From: Zerene cesonia
Lineage: Eukaryota > Arthropoda > Insecta > Lepidoptera > Pieridae
Reading direction: 5' to 3'
DNA length: 64,000 bases
Assembly: GCF_012273895.1 (NCBI RefSeq)
Contig: NW_024045135.1
Span: forward strand, 682,001 to 746,000
Translations under genes and position numbers: made by a program
Part shown: piece after piece, positions 1-11,902 of the stretch
How the letters are laid out: each line of letters starts with the position of its first letter
Numbering within the stretch: the stretch's first letter is position 1
The notes under the pieces: generated by a model
The model's database searches: none
The model's input: the letters and a program-made list of their open reading frames with translations, nothing else
Told to the model about the DNA's origin: nothing

Positions 1-44
1 GTAAATATATAAAAAAAATGTGAGCCGTCACGGGACGCCTGGCA

Positions 45-286
45 GATGTGAAACATCGACATTATTTTGTAAAAGTAATATGCAGAAAAGAACATATTGT
101 GATAGGACCTAATATGTCATAATGATAAAATATTATATATATTACGATTTTTTTCGAGATAACGATGACTATTTATTGAATAAAATAAAATAAAATTTAT
201 TTTCGTATAGCGTGGCGACGCGTCGCCACGGCATGCGTCGCCACGCCAGAAATCGGTTTTATGTGCGGCTATAGATGTTTCACATC
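45..286. mobile_element. Candidate small transposon with terminal inverted repeats and GC-rich core
   Basis: GATGTGAAACATC (45-57) and its reverse complement GATGTTTCACATC (274-286) bound about 240 bp. Near the right end lies a perfect 20-bp palindrome (CGTGGCGACGCGTCGCCACG, 211-230), followed by a further GCGTCGCCACG at 235-245. The layout suggests a MITE- or Helitron-like non-autonomous element. The class is uncertain and no target duplication was confirmed. Confidence 0.5.
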
Positions 287-289
287 AAT

Positions 290-2265
290 AAATCTTTAAG
301 ATTATATATGATATAGGTATTCGCTACATATATTAAGTACAGAATATCAGTAGGTTTCGTGGGGCTTTGTTAGAATTCACACATTATATTAATACAATTA
401 ATTACTCCAAGAGTGCTCACGACATCCGTGTATATCTAATGAAACTCGCTTTGATCATTATAGTAATTATGCACCTATTTCGGAAACACAGACCTTCTAG
501 GAAGTTTCGTATATTTTACATGAAATTAGGTTTTGTTTCGATTCCAATTTTATCAAAATATTTCTAGCAATGAGTCTGTAAGTGTATAGTGTGCAGATAA
601 ATTGAAAAATTTCAATTCCGATTGTTTGCACACACTAGCAATAAACCCTCGACCTTGAAATAACATTCCAATAGACGCTTTTGATTTCAATTATTCTTGA
701 AACGCTGCGTACAATTTTACCATAAGAATAGGAAAATAGAATATTTGCGGTGAATTTTAATAAAAATAGATTTGTAAACAAACATGATTCACTTTGATCG
801 GAAATGGATATTGAAAGGCGGCCTCAATTAGTTAACGGCCAATATTTTAGAGTACCTTTAAAATGATCCGTACTCCACCGTGATTGAAGAACCGATGCGC
901 TTTCAAGATCACAGAATATATTTTATTACGCTTTCGTATCGAACAACGGATCGGTACATTGAATAAATGCGTGCGCGTATTCGGGCTTATAAAAGAAAGT
1001 ATGGGATTCAAGAGATATATAATAACGTATACATCTATTAATCCATACAGTCGTTCAATGAATACTTTAAGTCAGTTCAATCGTACGCTAACCCAGAAAA
1101 AAACAAACGAGCCCGAGTTACATATGCCATGTTATCAGCACCTCGGGACACTATTGACGAGTTCACATGTGTTGCATGCTGTGTCTTACTACTGTGCTAT
1201 TACAAATCTTTATTAAATTTTCGTATGAAAATAGGTTAACTACGAACCCTTAAAGCATGTTGCATATAATTCATTATACAATTTATAAAACATGTTAATC
1301 AAAACTGAAAACGCAAGGTAATTACATTAAACAAAAACACATTAATTCTAACGAGATTAGCGCTGATTTCAAGCATCCTGATCAATTAATTAAGTAGGTC
1401 TAGCCTGAATCTTGGCGGAATATTCATTGCACTTAAAGTTTGGAGGTCGGCGGAAAATTAACGCTTAATATTTAAACAGGAGCCGTCACTTAGCTGTGAT
1501 AAAGAGAGATATTAAAATTAATATTGAGTTAAGTACTCGGTTTCTTGACCCGTAGGCCTTAATGCATTTCTTAAGAGTTACCATGGCTACGGTGAATCCT
1601 CGTTTTAAGATATCTTCCATAGTAAAATTTAAATATCGGAAAAGGTATACCACACGGTAGACACAATATATTATTAAGATGAGTTTTTTTTCTATACACA
1701 GTGGTTCTAAGAGAGATCAAGTTTTTTTGAAGACAAACAAATTTTAATTCCTACGATTTGATAAAGACATTAAATATTCCCTTATTCCATCCTCTGAATT
1801 CAAACATACCATTTGAAATGCTCGCATTCGTAGTACGTCATTTTTCGGACTAAATCGGATCCAAATCATACCAGAACGAATTTACATCGAGTCTTCGAAA
1901 ATGTGGATTCATTTAAATGGGATGGGATGTGAATCTAGTCAAAGGCTATGACGTCATATTACGGTTTTACCAATAGCTTCTGTAATATAAGGAACTCTTT
2001 CTACCGCTTTAAAATTAATGGTTAAATGAAAGACTACAAAAACGGACTAATTGTTACAAAGTAGAGACTTAGCCGCATTGAGATAGAAGTAAACTCATGG
2101 TTGGAGACACTGACATGCTAATGTGACTTGTCGTATTAGATTGGCATCCATTACGTAGTGTACACGAGATAGTAGTTTTATTTACAAGAACTACGCCATG
2201 ATCTTGTACATGGTGCAGATGATAAGAATTTAGATTGTAGATCATATTAATCCTACTAATATTAT
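290..2265. other. AT-rich intergenic DNA, nothing recognised
   Basis: The longest open frame (884-1216 plus) begins at a TTG rather than an ATG and has no recognisable domain. Confidence 0.5.
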
Positions 2266-2406
2266 ATCCTACTAATAACATTATAAATGCGAAAGTTTGT
2301 AAGGATGTGTGTGTGTTTGTTGCTCTTTCACGCAAAAACTACTGAACCAACTGCAATGAAATTTGGTACGTAGATAGCTACACACCTGGAATAACATATA
2401 GGCTTT
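2266..2406 (-). repeat. 'ACTAGCTGCGCCCCGCGG' repeat, 5'-truncated
   Basis: The tail (ATCCTACTAATAACATTATA read on plus) and core (ATGAAATTTGGTACGTAGAT) are present in reverse orientation; the GC-rich head is missing. The minus-strand frame 2069-2335 overlaps it and is not a gene. Confidence 0.75.
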
Positions 2407-5400
2407 TTATAATTGTATGATATTGTTCAATAGCGCAACTTCCAGATTTTCAAACGTTTTACCTTAATAGACTGTAACTAATCTTTTATTTATTATTTAA
2501 TTGATTTTGGATTTATTTGTTAATTGCTTATTCGATACTCTTATTTATAAATCTTGTTACGATGGATCAAAGTAAGATGATTTCTAAGTTGCCCATAAAA
2601 GCTTACGAGGGATTTAGTAACTACTACAGATAAATTCATGTCACCATAATGTATCATGTTCTTTCTGGTAAGCTGACTGATAATTAAATGATTTTTAAAT
2701 GACATTTGTCCTTTTTAGAAATTTAGAATTTGAACCCTTTTTAGAACTTTCTTGTAGAAAATAATTATTAAAGAATCATCATTGTCTATCTTATATTAAG
2801 AAACCGTAAACAGAAACAAACATCACCAAGAGGTTATCAAAGATTTAATCATGCGAAATGTATATGTCGCAATTTAAAACTATCTATCTCCCAATTAATA
2901 ACATATCTATATCATAAGTATTCTAGTATAAAAAGTAGCTTCCAATGAAGCAACTTTAATTTACGATTCGCTCCATGGCTTAATGCAAGTCTGAATTAAA
3001 CCGACTTTGCAGAGGATTAAAAAATTGCCTTCAAATCGCATGCTACGAAATTTTGGATTATTCCTTATGCTCCGCGAACGGTACGTGTTTACGGAAACCA
3101 TTTTTCATGGTTGGATTTATTTTCCAATATGATATTTTCAGACACGTCACAAGTTTATAGTGCGATTTTGATCCGTAATGCCGAATTTAGGTGCGATTTC
3201 ATGACGAAAAATATTTTTAACGGCTAGGAACTTGGCGTTCTAGTTCTGTTGTCAAAACTAGATTCATTAGATGTTGTATGATTAGAATAGATACTTAATT
3301 ACCTATGTCTGATGATATATGCCTAAGATGGTCCTACATGGCCTTCATATACTCATATGTATTAGGAAAAGCTTTCATATGTGACGTACCGTGCACATAA
3401 TATGAAGTTTTAAATAAGCAATTTTATAGAAATTTATTGCCCTCGGTTTAACGAACTTCGTACATAGCAAGGACTACATTGTCTTACTCCATAAATGGAC
3501 CTTGTAATCATGAAATAATTTTTCAAATCGGACCAGTGGTTTTTACTTCTTAGTATTAGCGCGTTCAAACAAGCAAACACTCCAGCTATATAATTATTTA
3601 GTTTTAATACTATTAAACCAATTTTTCTTCAAAGAACGCAAAAAAAACATTATTGGAAATTGTTTAAAACACAAACATAAAACGTTTGAAGAATGTTTCA
3701 CGCGAGAGTTTAATGTCAAATAAAAAGAGAGTAAAAATGTCATTGAATTGGCGCGAACTTCTAGTTACATAAGTGAGAGAAAATTTATACTTCACTTCAC
3801 TCCACTATTTATTTGTAACCTGCTACCCTGAGAAGTTGCTTTGTCGTGTTCAGAATTGACATGTTATTTATTGCAACGATGAAGCTTGTATTTCTGGTTT
3901 TTAACCGGCGTTCCCTAAAGCGAAGGAGATTCTTATATTTAATGGTCTTTGTCACTCCATGGATTTTTGGCTGACGATTTTTAAAGTGAAATTTTTATTA
4001 CATCGTCTCTAATTTTTTGATCTGTATATTGCGTGACGGTCAGCCGCGGAGTAGCGATAAAGTGAAAGGCGCTCGTCAGAGCAGCCGAAGCCAATATGGC
4101 GTCGTCTATAATTCCAGCAGCTGACCATCAGTTAAATATCTATAATGTGGAAAAAGTCACTTTTCCCGTGGTTTAATAAAACCACACAATCATTTTCTAT
4201 GTTTTTATATTTTGATACTAAATTGTTGTCATTTGTTCCAAGAAAATCGGTGACCATTTTTGTGCGTTATGGTTTTTCTTTAACTACGCGATGATACAGG
4301 TGGAAAGCTAGTAAAGACCTAATTAACGATAAGATAACAACATACTTTCAACGAGTCATTTAACAGTGTTGCTCGCACGAATAGTGTTATAAGCAGACAA
4401 AGTGAACCTGCAAATTTTACACTGCAGTCTTTTAAATACAAAAATCTGGAATATTTTAATAGGGGTGTGTTTACGGAAACCATTCATCACAGCTGCGAGA
4501 CGAGAAGTTCAATTTATTTAACGTAAAACTACATTTTTGAAATCCCAAAATAATTTCAAGAGAAATCCTTTATTTAAAGAGTTACGTGATGGAATATATT
4601 TGCAATCATTTGTTTGACGTTTAATTATGTTAATGTTAGGAATACCGAGCTGTTCTTTTTAATTAAGACTTGCTGGATCGATTTTGATCTATTGTAGGGA
4701 AATTAAACTTCATGAAAGTCGTTGGAGCACTCGATTCAGGTTATACATACTTATACGGATCGTTCGTTTAAAGGTATTAGCATGGATAACAGAATACTAT
4801 ACTAGGTATTAGATAAATTCTTGGTAGTAATATGGTTTAAAACTTAAATATATGAGATACAGACTAATTTTTCTCATATATGATAAAAAAAAAGCTATAG
4901 AGTGTTGTTCGTAGTTTTTAATTTTTAATCTTAATAATATTTTGAAGCCTATTTATGATGTCAATTGAATTAAAGATTTCATTCAAACCAGTCTTCTGTT
5001 TTTACCAAATAATTTCAATATTTCAAAATGTATCAAATTCCTAACTAACTTCTGGAGCCGCCATATCGATACCAAAAACTGAGTTATCTCATTTTTATTA
5101 CGTTTAGTTGTTTTTTTAAGCATGTGGTGTTAGAATGTGGGTAAAAAATTTTCAGTTATAGTAGTGTATATTAATTTGTGATTTTGTATATTTCTATAAT
5201 TGAGTTTGTGTTGGTGTAAATAACTGTTGGTAATAAATAACTAACGTTATTTATCACCTACAAGAAACTTAACTACAAATGCTACGTAATTAAAACCATA
5301 ACCTTAAAGATTATACGATATGAATGCATTGTGGCTTCAATATCAATGGCATATTAACCGCAGGTATCCCGTTGAGGCGACAAACCATTACATTATCATA

Positions 5401-6150
5401 CCAAAGGCAAGCCAAGATTAAAGCAATAACCACCTATGAGATATTTTACGATGCAAAATAAAGTGGGTGCGCGATTCGTAAAATCTTATATGCCAAAATG
5501 TACACAGCTCACTCAGGGTTGATATATATCCTTATTTTTTTATTTTCATCGAGTTTCTCATTTTCTCCGGTATATGTTTGTGAAATTAAGATTAGATTTC
5601 TCCATCTAGTGTCACGTTTTAGTACGGAATGTAGAAGTTACTGAAGTACTGGATTATGGTGGCAACTACGGTAAATGAATGAAATTTCTAAGAAAACCTC
5701 ATCGTAGATTTATCTTGTATCTCAAAAGAAGAGATAGATATATGATAACAACAACAACGATGAGATATGTATCGACCATGGTGCGTATGTCAAGAAAGTT
5801 GTATTTTATGTCATAAGCGGTCAACTGAGCTGGTGATTTGCTTGATGGTAAGAGATTACCAGTTTAGGTATATGGATAAAAATAAAATTTTTGTCTTGCT
5901 CGAGATGCATGTTCGCAACTAAGGCCTGCTCCACTGGTACAAGATTTCACAACACTCAACCATTTAATGAATATTTAATATTGTTAATTTTTATACATGG
6001 ATTAAGGACAGACTTTTATAAAAAAACTTGACGAATCATTACGACATTGAGGCCTTTAAGAAAAAAATGTCAAGTCAATGAAAGTGAAGTAACTTGTGTT
6101 TGATTTTACGCGAGTGTGTAATCATGTAGAAAATGTATAATCATTTAGAT
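2407..6150. other. Intergenic DNA with one decayed repeat
   Basis: Apart from the fragment at 3503-3594 it holds a GC-richer patch at about 4030-4130 containing CAATATGGCG and a weak LINE-tail remnant near 4690-4750 (ATGAAAGTCGTTGGAGC). No gene was recognised. Confidence 0.45.
3503..3594 (-). repeat. Decayed 'AAGCTGAAGAGTTTGTTTG' repeat
   Basis: On the minus strand: AGCTGGAGTGTTTGCTTGTT, TGAACGCGCTAATACTAAGA, CTGGTCCGATTTGAAAAATT. It matches the repeat at 53862. Confidence 0.6.
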
Positions 6151-6279
6151 ATTAAAGACCTTTTAACGGATTTTAAACGCGATTTATTCATTATATTATT
6201 AACCCGACGTTACGAACCCCTTAACAGCGAGTGTAGACACGTGAATAAATCGCATTCAAAATCCGTTCAAGTCTTTAAT
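6151..6279. mobile_element. MITE with about 40-bp terminal inverted repeats
   Basis: The left arm 6151-6190 starts ATTAAAGACCTTTTAACGGA. The right arm 6242-6279 is its imperfect reverse complement (ATTAAAGACTTGAACGGATT on minus). A 50-bp centre contains GTTACGAACCCCTTAAC. It is non-coding and belongs to a palindromic MITE type common in Lepidoptera. Confidence 0.75.
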
Positions 6280-6956
6280 TTCTAAAAAATGTAACTATTA
6301 AATCTACATTCTAAACGCAATTGTATGCATCAAATGAAATTCTAAAGCAGTTGATTTGATTGAATGAATACGTATAAATAGGTTGGTCCAAAATCGATGC
6401 TTTTTTCCAAAACACGTTCAATTCCTAACGTTTCAAACGTCACTAATAAGATATTCAAACGGAACATCTGCCATATATCATTCTAGTGACATTTGTGTAG
6501 AACTATGTTTAAAACTTCGTGAGTTTCGCCAATTTACACGATGAGACGTGGCCTCAAGCCGTGACGTACATAATTCATCTAGGATGGATCGAATGTAGTT
6601 TGGATTGCTATTTTACTATCTAGTATGCGATTATTATTGCATGCTCCAATGGCCAAGGGTTATCGATTAGATTGAGTATTATATACGTCTCAAAATTGTC
6701 TATCACATAATAACATAGCTACTATTTTTAAACTATCTTGTCCTAGTTATCAATAACCGATACTAGATTGACCCAAATCATGTCAACCGCATATTGTACC
6801 CTTATTGTCGTTATGGGCTTGTGAAATGTTTCAGCGCGGTAGTAGCAGTCAGTAGCCTACATCACTTTCTATCCTCCTAACTTGTATTTGAAATTAAGGT
6901 GACATCATCGTCGCTTCAGTGGAACCCTTTTTTTTCTTATTTTTATTGTGTAATAG

Positions 6957-7025
6957 GGAAGCGCTTGACTACCATCTCGCCTGCTGGTAAGCGTAGATGT
7001 AGTCTAAGATGGAGCGCGCTTTCCT
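6957..7025 (-). repeat. Decayed retroelement tail
   Basis: On the minus strand: CTCCATCTTAGACTACATCT, ACGCTTACCAGCAGGCGAGA, GTAGTCAAGCGCTT. It looks like the 3' end of a lepidopteran LINE-type repeat, next to the element at 7124. Confidence 0.5.
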
Positions 7026-7123
7026 AGAAGGTACCTATTCACTCTACTTTTAAAGATCCCCAGATTATACCCGTCAGAATATACCTTTAGTATATTCGAT
7101 AAGTTGATGGCACTGTACAAAAT

Positions 7124-7307
7124 CCCGTTTCTTTTTCTTTTTCCTTCCCAGTCCATTCCTTCTTGCCAGTCGTCAATCCTTTCCTTATTCCTTACCCCTT
7201 AGTGCGGGCAGCGCATTACTACCTCTACGAATGTTCATGGGCGGTGGTGATCGCTTACCAACAGGCGAACCACCATCTCAATTGCCCGCTAAGACCTAAA
7301 GAAAAAC
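7124..7307 (+). repeat. SINE/LINE-tail element, 5'-truncated
   Basis: CCTTCCCAGTCCATTCCTTC, then TTCATGGGCGGTGGTGATCG, ACCACCATCTCAATTGCCCG and an A-rich end. Same family as 38531. Confidence 0.72.
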
Positions 7308-8573
7308 CATTGTCTAGTATGCAATAACTTCCCGATGCTTTGACCCAATTCCTGTCAAAGCAGTGATCAAGTACCGCAATGAGTTAAGAAAGGTAGTTCG
7401 ATACCTCTTTGTTTTCCGCTGACGGCCGCAAGACACTCTTATTGATGAAAGCCGATATTTTTCTTTATGTTTTTATACCTTAAAAGCTTAATAAAGAAGA
7501 AATGGATTTATTGCTACACAATTGTTGGATACATTTTTTTAATCTACTTAACCCTTCAAATTAACATAATTAGACCAAATTTAAATAGAACTACGCGGGG
7601 AGCCCTAGCACTTGACAAAAAAATAATAATCATAATAGGTTCGTCGAAAGTTCTTAGGTAACAAATTTAAAAAAAATGCAATAAAAAAATAGTCTATATA
7701 CAACCGAATTGAAAAACTCTTCTTTTTTTAAGACAAATAACGGTTTTGGCAAAAGTTCCAGACTCGTAAGAGTACTGAGAAAGAATAATTTCATTTCTCA
7801 AAGAAGTACCCTTGTTAAACATGAATATAGAAGTGGATTACTATGACGTCTTATAGCAGGAGTATTTCCAGTTTGTTGAAGTTATAGCGCTGTATTTTTC
7901 TCACACTGAAATGATTACTGTTTAAAGAGGCCATGTTAACCCATCGCTATATTCGTATCTAACAGGGATACTTTTTGAAAAAAATTATAATTGAACAAAT
8001 AATCATCACATTATTTGAAAAGGTTATATACACTACTTGTTTTAAAATATAATGCTCTCAACACAACTCTTTTAAATACTCGTAACTCGGGCTGCATATT
8101 GGATTTCGATTGCAGGAATTCAAGGTAATGGCGTGGAATAATAATTAATCCTCTGGGAGACTACATACATTAAAAATTAATGTGTTTTTGCATTGCAAGG
8201 TTATATGAATCCTTAATGGGAGGAAATTTATTTGACATTAAGGTTATTATTTAAAGGTTTTTTTATTCGTCGGTTATTGGATTATTATTTAGTTAGGTAA
8301 TGCCCATGTTACCACTTTAGTTAAAAAACAGTTTTATTAAAATAAACAAAATGCATCTCATCTCGTAAAAATTAAAAAGACCAGGAATTCTTTCTATGGT
8401 AAAAAAACTCTTAATTTGGGTTAAATAGGTTTCTCATCCATTGTTAACTGAAGCTCTAGTCTCAATCATGCTCATTTATATAATATACGCATATGTTTTA
8501 TTTTGTATTTTTTATGTCATCATAGGCAATCAGCATTCACCGCACGTACGGTAGCATTTACATGTTATTTTCA

Positions 8574-8645
8574 GTGGGGTGCGGTTTCCCCGATGCAAGC
8601 TGACGCAACTCGTGCCGAAGTGTGCTCGACTCCCACCCTGAAGTT
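8574..8645 (-). repeat. Head fragment of the 'TAGTCGAGCACGCTTCG' element
   Basis: On the minus strand it reads GAGTCGAGCACACTTCGGCA, CGAGTTGCGTCAGCTTGCAT and CGGGGAAACCGCACC, matching the head of the element at 38531. The open frames on both strands of this patch come from it. Confidence 0.6.
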
Positions 8646-8938
8646 TAGACGAATAAAACAATATTCGTACATCCAAAGGAGACATTGCCAAAGAGTTATT
8701 CGATTTAAACAGTTTGTCAGACATGTTAAAATGCCGCTACACTTGTAGCTATCCAACATGGCGGCCTGCCAGACGTAACAAGTGTTGCCAACAGTCAATT
8801 ATAGCCTTAACGGGCCGGTTTATATCCTAGTGGTTTAGAGATATTTTATGCACTGGAGGATGAAATGTGGAACTTAATTTTATAGGTGTGTTGTTGAATA
8901 ATAATTACATGTAAATATATAATAAACAGGAAATAAAT

Positions 8939-8983
8939 ATTAAATTGTTCAATTAATAAATCTAATTAAATGAACAATTTAAT
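8939..8983. repeat. AT-rich hairpin, 19-bp arms
   Basis: ATTAAATTGTTCAATTAAT, a 7-nt loop, then ATTAAATGAACAATTTAAT. The arms pair with one mismatch. Confidence 0.6.
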
Positions 8984-11818
8984 TGTATTTTTGTTTTTGT
9001 TTTATTTTTTACTTTTTTTTTATATATGGATGAAAAAAACGCGTCAACTACTTATCGTCATACCAATCTCAGAAATAACTGAAGATAAGTTCCACGGTAT
9101 TAACAGCTATATTATAATTAGCTAAAACTATAATACATAATTTCATAATTTTCCATGTATGTATTATTGTCACTGAACTCCGTAACGGCTGGATTAATTT
9201 TAATGAAATTGTTTATGTCTTTAGGATTCAAGAATGAAACAGTTTGAAAAAAACAAACAAAGCAAACCCTATATGTAGATAAATAAATATCCTAGAATAA
9301 CTCTCAAACAATTGAAAGATGTGAAAAATATCTAAAAGCACCAACACGTAGCCGCATTCCGTCAGAAGTTACATATGACCGTCGATTTATCAATATGAAT
9401 TCATAGAAGTACCTTGTGACCAGAAAATGTGTTCGCTCTAGACATTGCGAGGAGCGATCAATTTGATGATAGAATGAATTTCGGTCTGCTTTTTACCGCT
9501 GGTATATGGCTGGAATATGGCTCAGAAGAATATTTTATGTAATAGAAAGTAAAGGAGTTGATACAGAGCATTCTTCTTTCTTTTTCTCTTTTACATCATT
9601 GGAAAGATTTCACATACAGCTCCACAATCCATTGTATTTATTTCGTTTAGTTTTTTATAATTATAAATTTGTGAATTGCATTACATATTTGCCTATAAGT
9701 GTTTGTTTGTTTTTTATATTAAAAATGTATTTTTCTTTCATAGTATTGTGTTTTAGTATAAATAAGTAACAATAAGAAAGTAAAGAATAAAGTAGTGGCT
9801 ATTTCTTTGAACTGTCTATATAGGTATCATAACTGAAATAATTATTATTAAATTGTTGAGACAACAACGCTTTTAAAAATGAAGAATCAGATCATCCAGT
9901 AAGTTACACTGTTACAACTCAAAAAATACAGTCCAGTACAAACCTTCTCTTTTTTTGAAGTCGGTTAAAAATAACACGTATTAACATTATTCTAGACCAT
10001 GTCTTTCAAATGGGCACTCAAAATCGTCGACGTCACACGCAACCCAACTAACCCATCGTACAGTAACAGGAAAGGACTCATTACACGCATGCTCTCAGTA
10101 AAGCATCATCACAGTAAATCAAACGGAGACCAGCGTAGACGGTAATTTGTATACGTTATGTAAATGCAGAAGCAATTTCTTGCTACGTATATTGCACATT
10201 GAGTTCGCCATCAAACATTTACATATTCCCTGTTTGCCTTGCAAAACGTATTGGCAGCCTTCGTTATTCGAGAACGTTCTATTCAAAAATTGATTTTCTA
10301 ACGCCGGCAGATTTAAGCGCTTTTTATATTGTAATATGAATCTACAGGCGCTGTCAGCGCTTGATATGCAAGTCAAAGGAGGTGATGTGGGTAGCGTTAT
10401 TGCGTGTTAGCCCGTATTTGCTTAATATAGCCTACATTACAGATGGTACGTAATTTTTTATATTTAAATTACTTGCTAGAAACATCGAATGAAACTTACT
10501 GAATCTACACCTCATAAAAATTTCTGGAGTTGTTTTTACCTAAAATACTAACAACAGTATTGTATATAGTACCTTAATTAACAAGCAGTTAAGCATGTTG
10601 GTATGGGAAGTTGGGAATGTCACTAAGAAGTTAACAGTCAAAATAATACTTTTAAGTTTTGCTGCACATGAAAATTCCACGAGCATAATTTACTCTCATC
10701 TGACAAAAACCCGGCAAACTGCTAAATGAATAGCGTTTCCGAAAAACCATCAGGTTTTTTGTGTGTTATCTGTATCACTACAAACATATTATTTGTAGTA
10801 TATAGTTAATCTCTATGTCGATACAATTAAAGTCTATTTGTATCAATCTTCTTAACTTATAGTGATCCCACATTTTACCCATTCGAAAACCAAAACTACA
10901 AAACCGAATGAATAGCACTCATAGTTTGCCTTTATTAGTTTTAAAATCCAATGTAAACTTTTTAATATTACCCGATACATTTAAATGAAACGAAATTTAT
11001 ATCGCTTTAACACTGAATGAAAATAACTCAATTTGGCGGGTTAATTAAAGTGACTGTGAAATTTATATTGAAATCTCTTTAATTATGTTTGAAATAATTA
11101 ACAAAAGATTTTTCTACACATAATACATTCTGTGTTGTACTTTTGCAAATAAAACTGTTTCAAAGCACAGTTTAATTATTGTTAAGTTGACCGTTTCACT
11201 ACGGCAATTATGAAAAGAATAATATAATAGGTACTGAACATTTTCGTGTTATTTTACTAACTTTTCAGTACAGAATATTAAATTTAGGATGTTTCAAATT
11301 GAAAACCATATTAATGCAACAAATATTTACCCTACACTAATGAAGTCACAGATCATATAAAAAATCTTACTACAACAAAGTAAGAGACACGAAAAGGTAA
11401 AAACAAAGCAGGTTTTATATCAGTTAAATGTCCCAAACGCCATGCCAGCTGAATTTTCGTAAAGTTCCCGGGCGCTTCTCCCATTGGTTGAATCTATGTC
11501 AGCCAGGATAGCTCGATCGATTTGCTCTCAATGGAGTGAACCAAGGCGGTAAGGGATTTCCACTGTGATATTATTAACAGGCTAAAGAGTAAGTGCTATT
11601 TATGATACAGGTTAATAAGAATGAATGATAAAAACACGTAGTAGAATATTCTTTACGAAAGATTTGTGTGAATTCACGATGAGTTTTACATTTTTATAAA
11701 TGCTTGTTTAAGTTCCGAACTCCCAAAAGTTTCCTCTAGTTTCGTTGCGGTAGTTCTACGTTCCGTTTATATCGATCCAGCAGTGTAAGAGTATCACGTC
11801 CTCTTAAATGATGCAAAG

Positions 11819-11902
11819 TCATCATCATTATCAGCCCATATGTGTTCCCACTGCTGGGACACAGGCCCCCTATGAGGGTTCAGGCCATAATCCACATGCA
11901 GT
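11819..11902 (+). repeat. 'CATCATCATCAGCC' element fragment
   Basis: TCATCATCATTATCAGCCCA, then CACTGCTGGGACACAGGCCC and TATGAGGGTTCAGGCC. It is a truncated head of the family seen whole at 57792. Confidence 0.7.

Larger units (their letters stand above)
7308..11818. other. Intergenic DNA, repeats only
   Basis: Besides the element head at 8574 and the hairpin at 8939, a remnant near 9170-9240 (CCGTAACGGCTGGATTAATT) looks like a retroelement tail. The minus-strand frame 10119-10376 has no recognised domain. Confidence 0.45.

Noticed and set aside
10119..10376. 85-codon minus-strand frame
   Set aside because: No recognised domain, no splice or polyadenylation context, and a length expected by chance.
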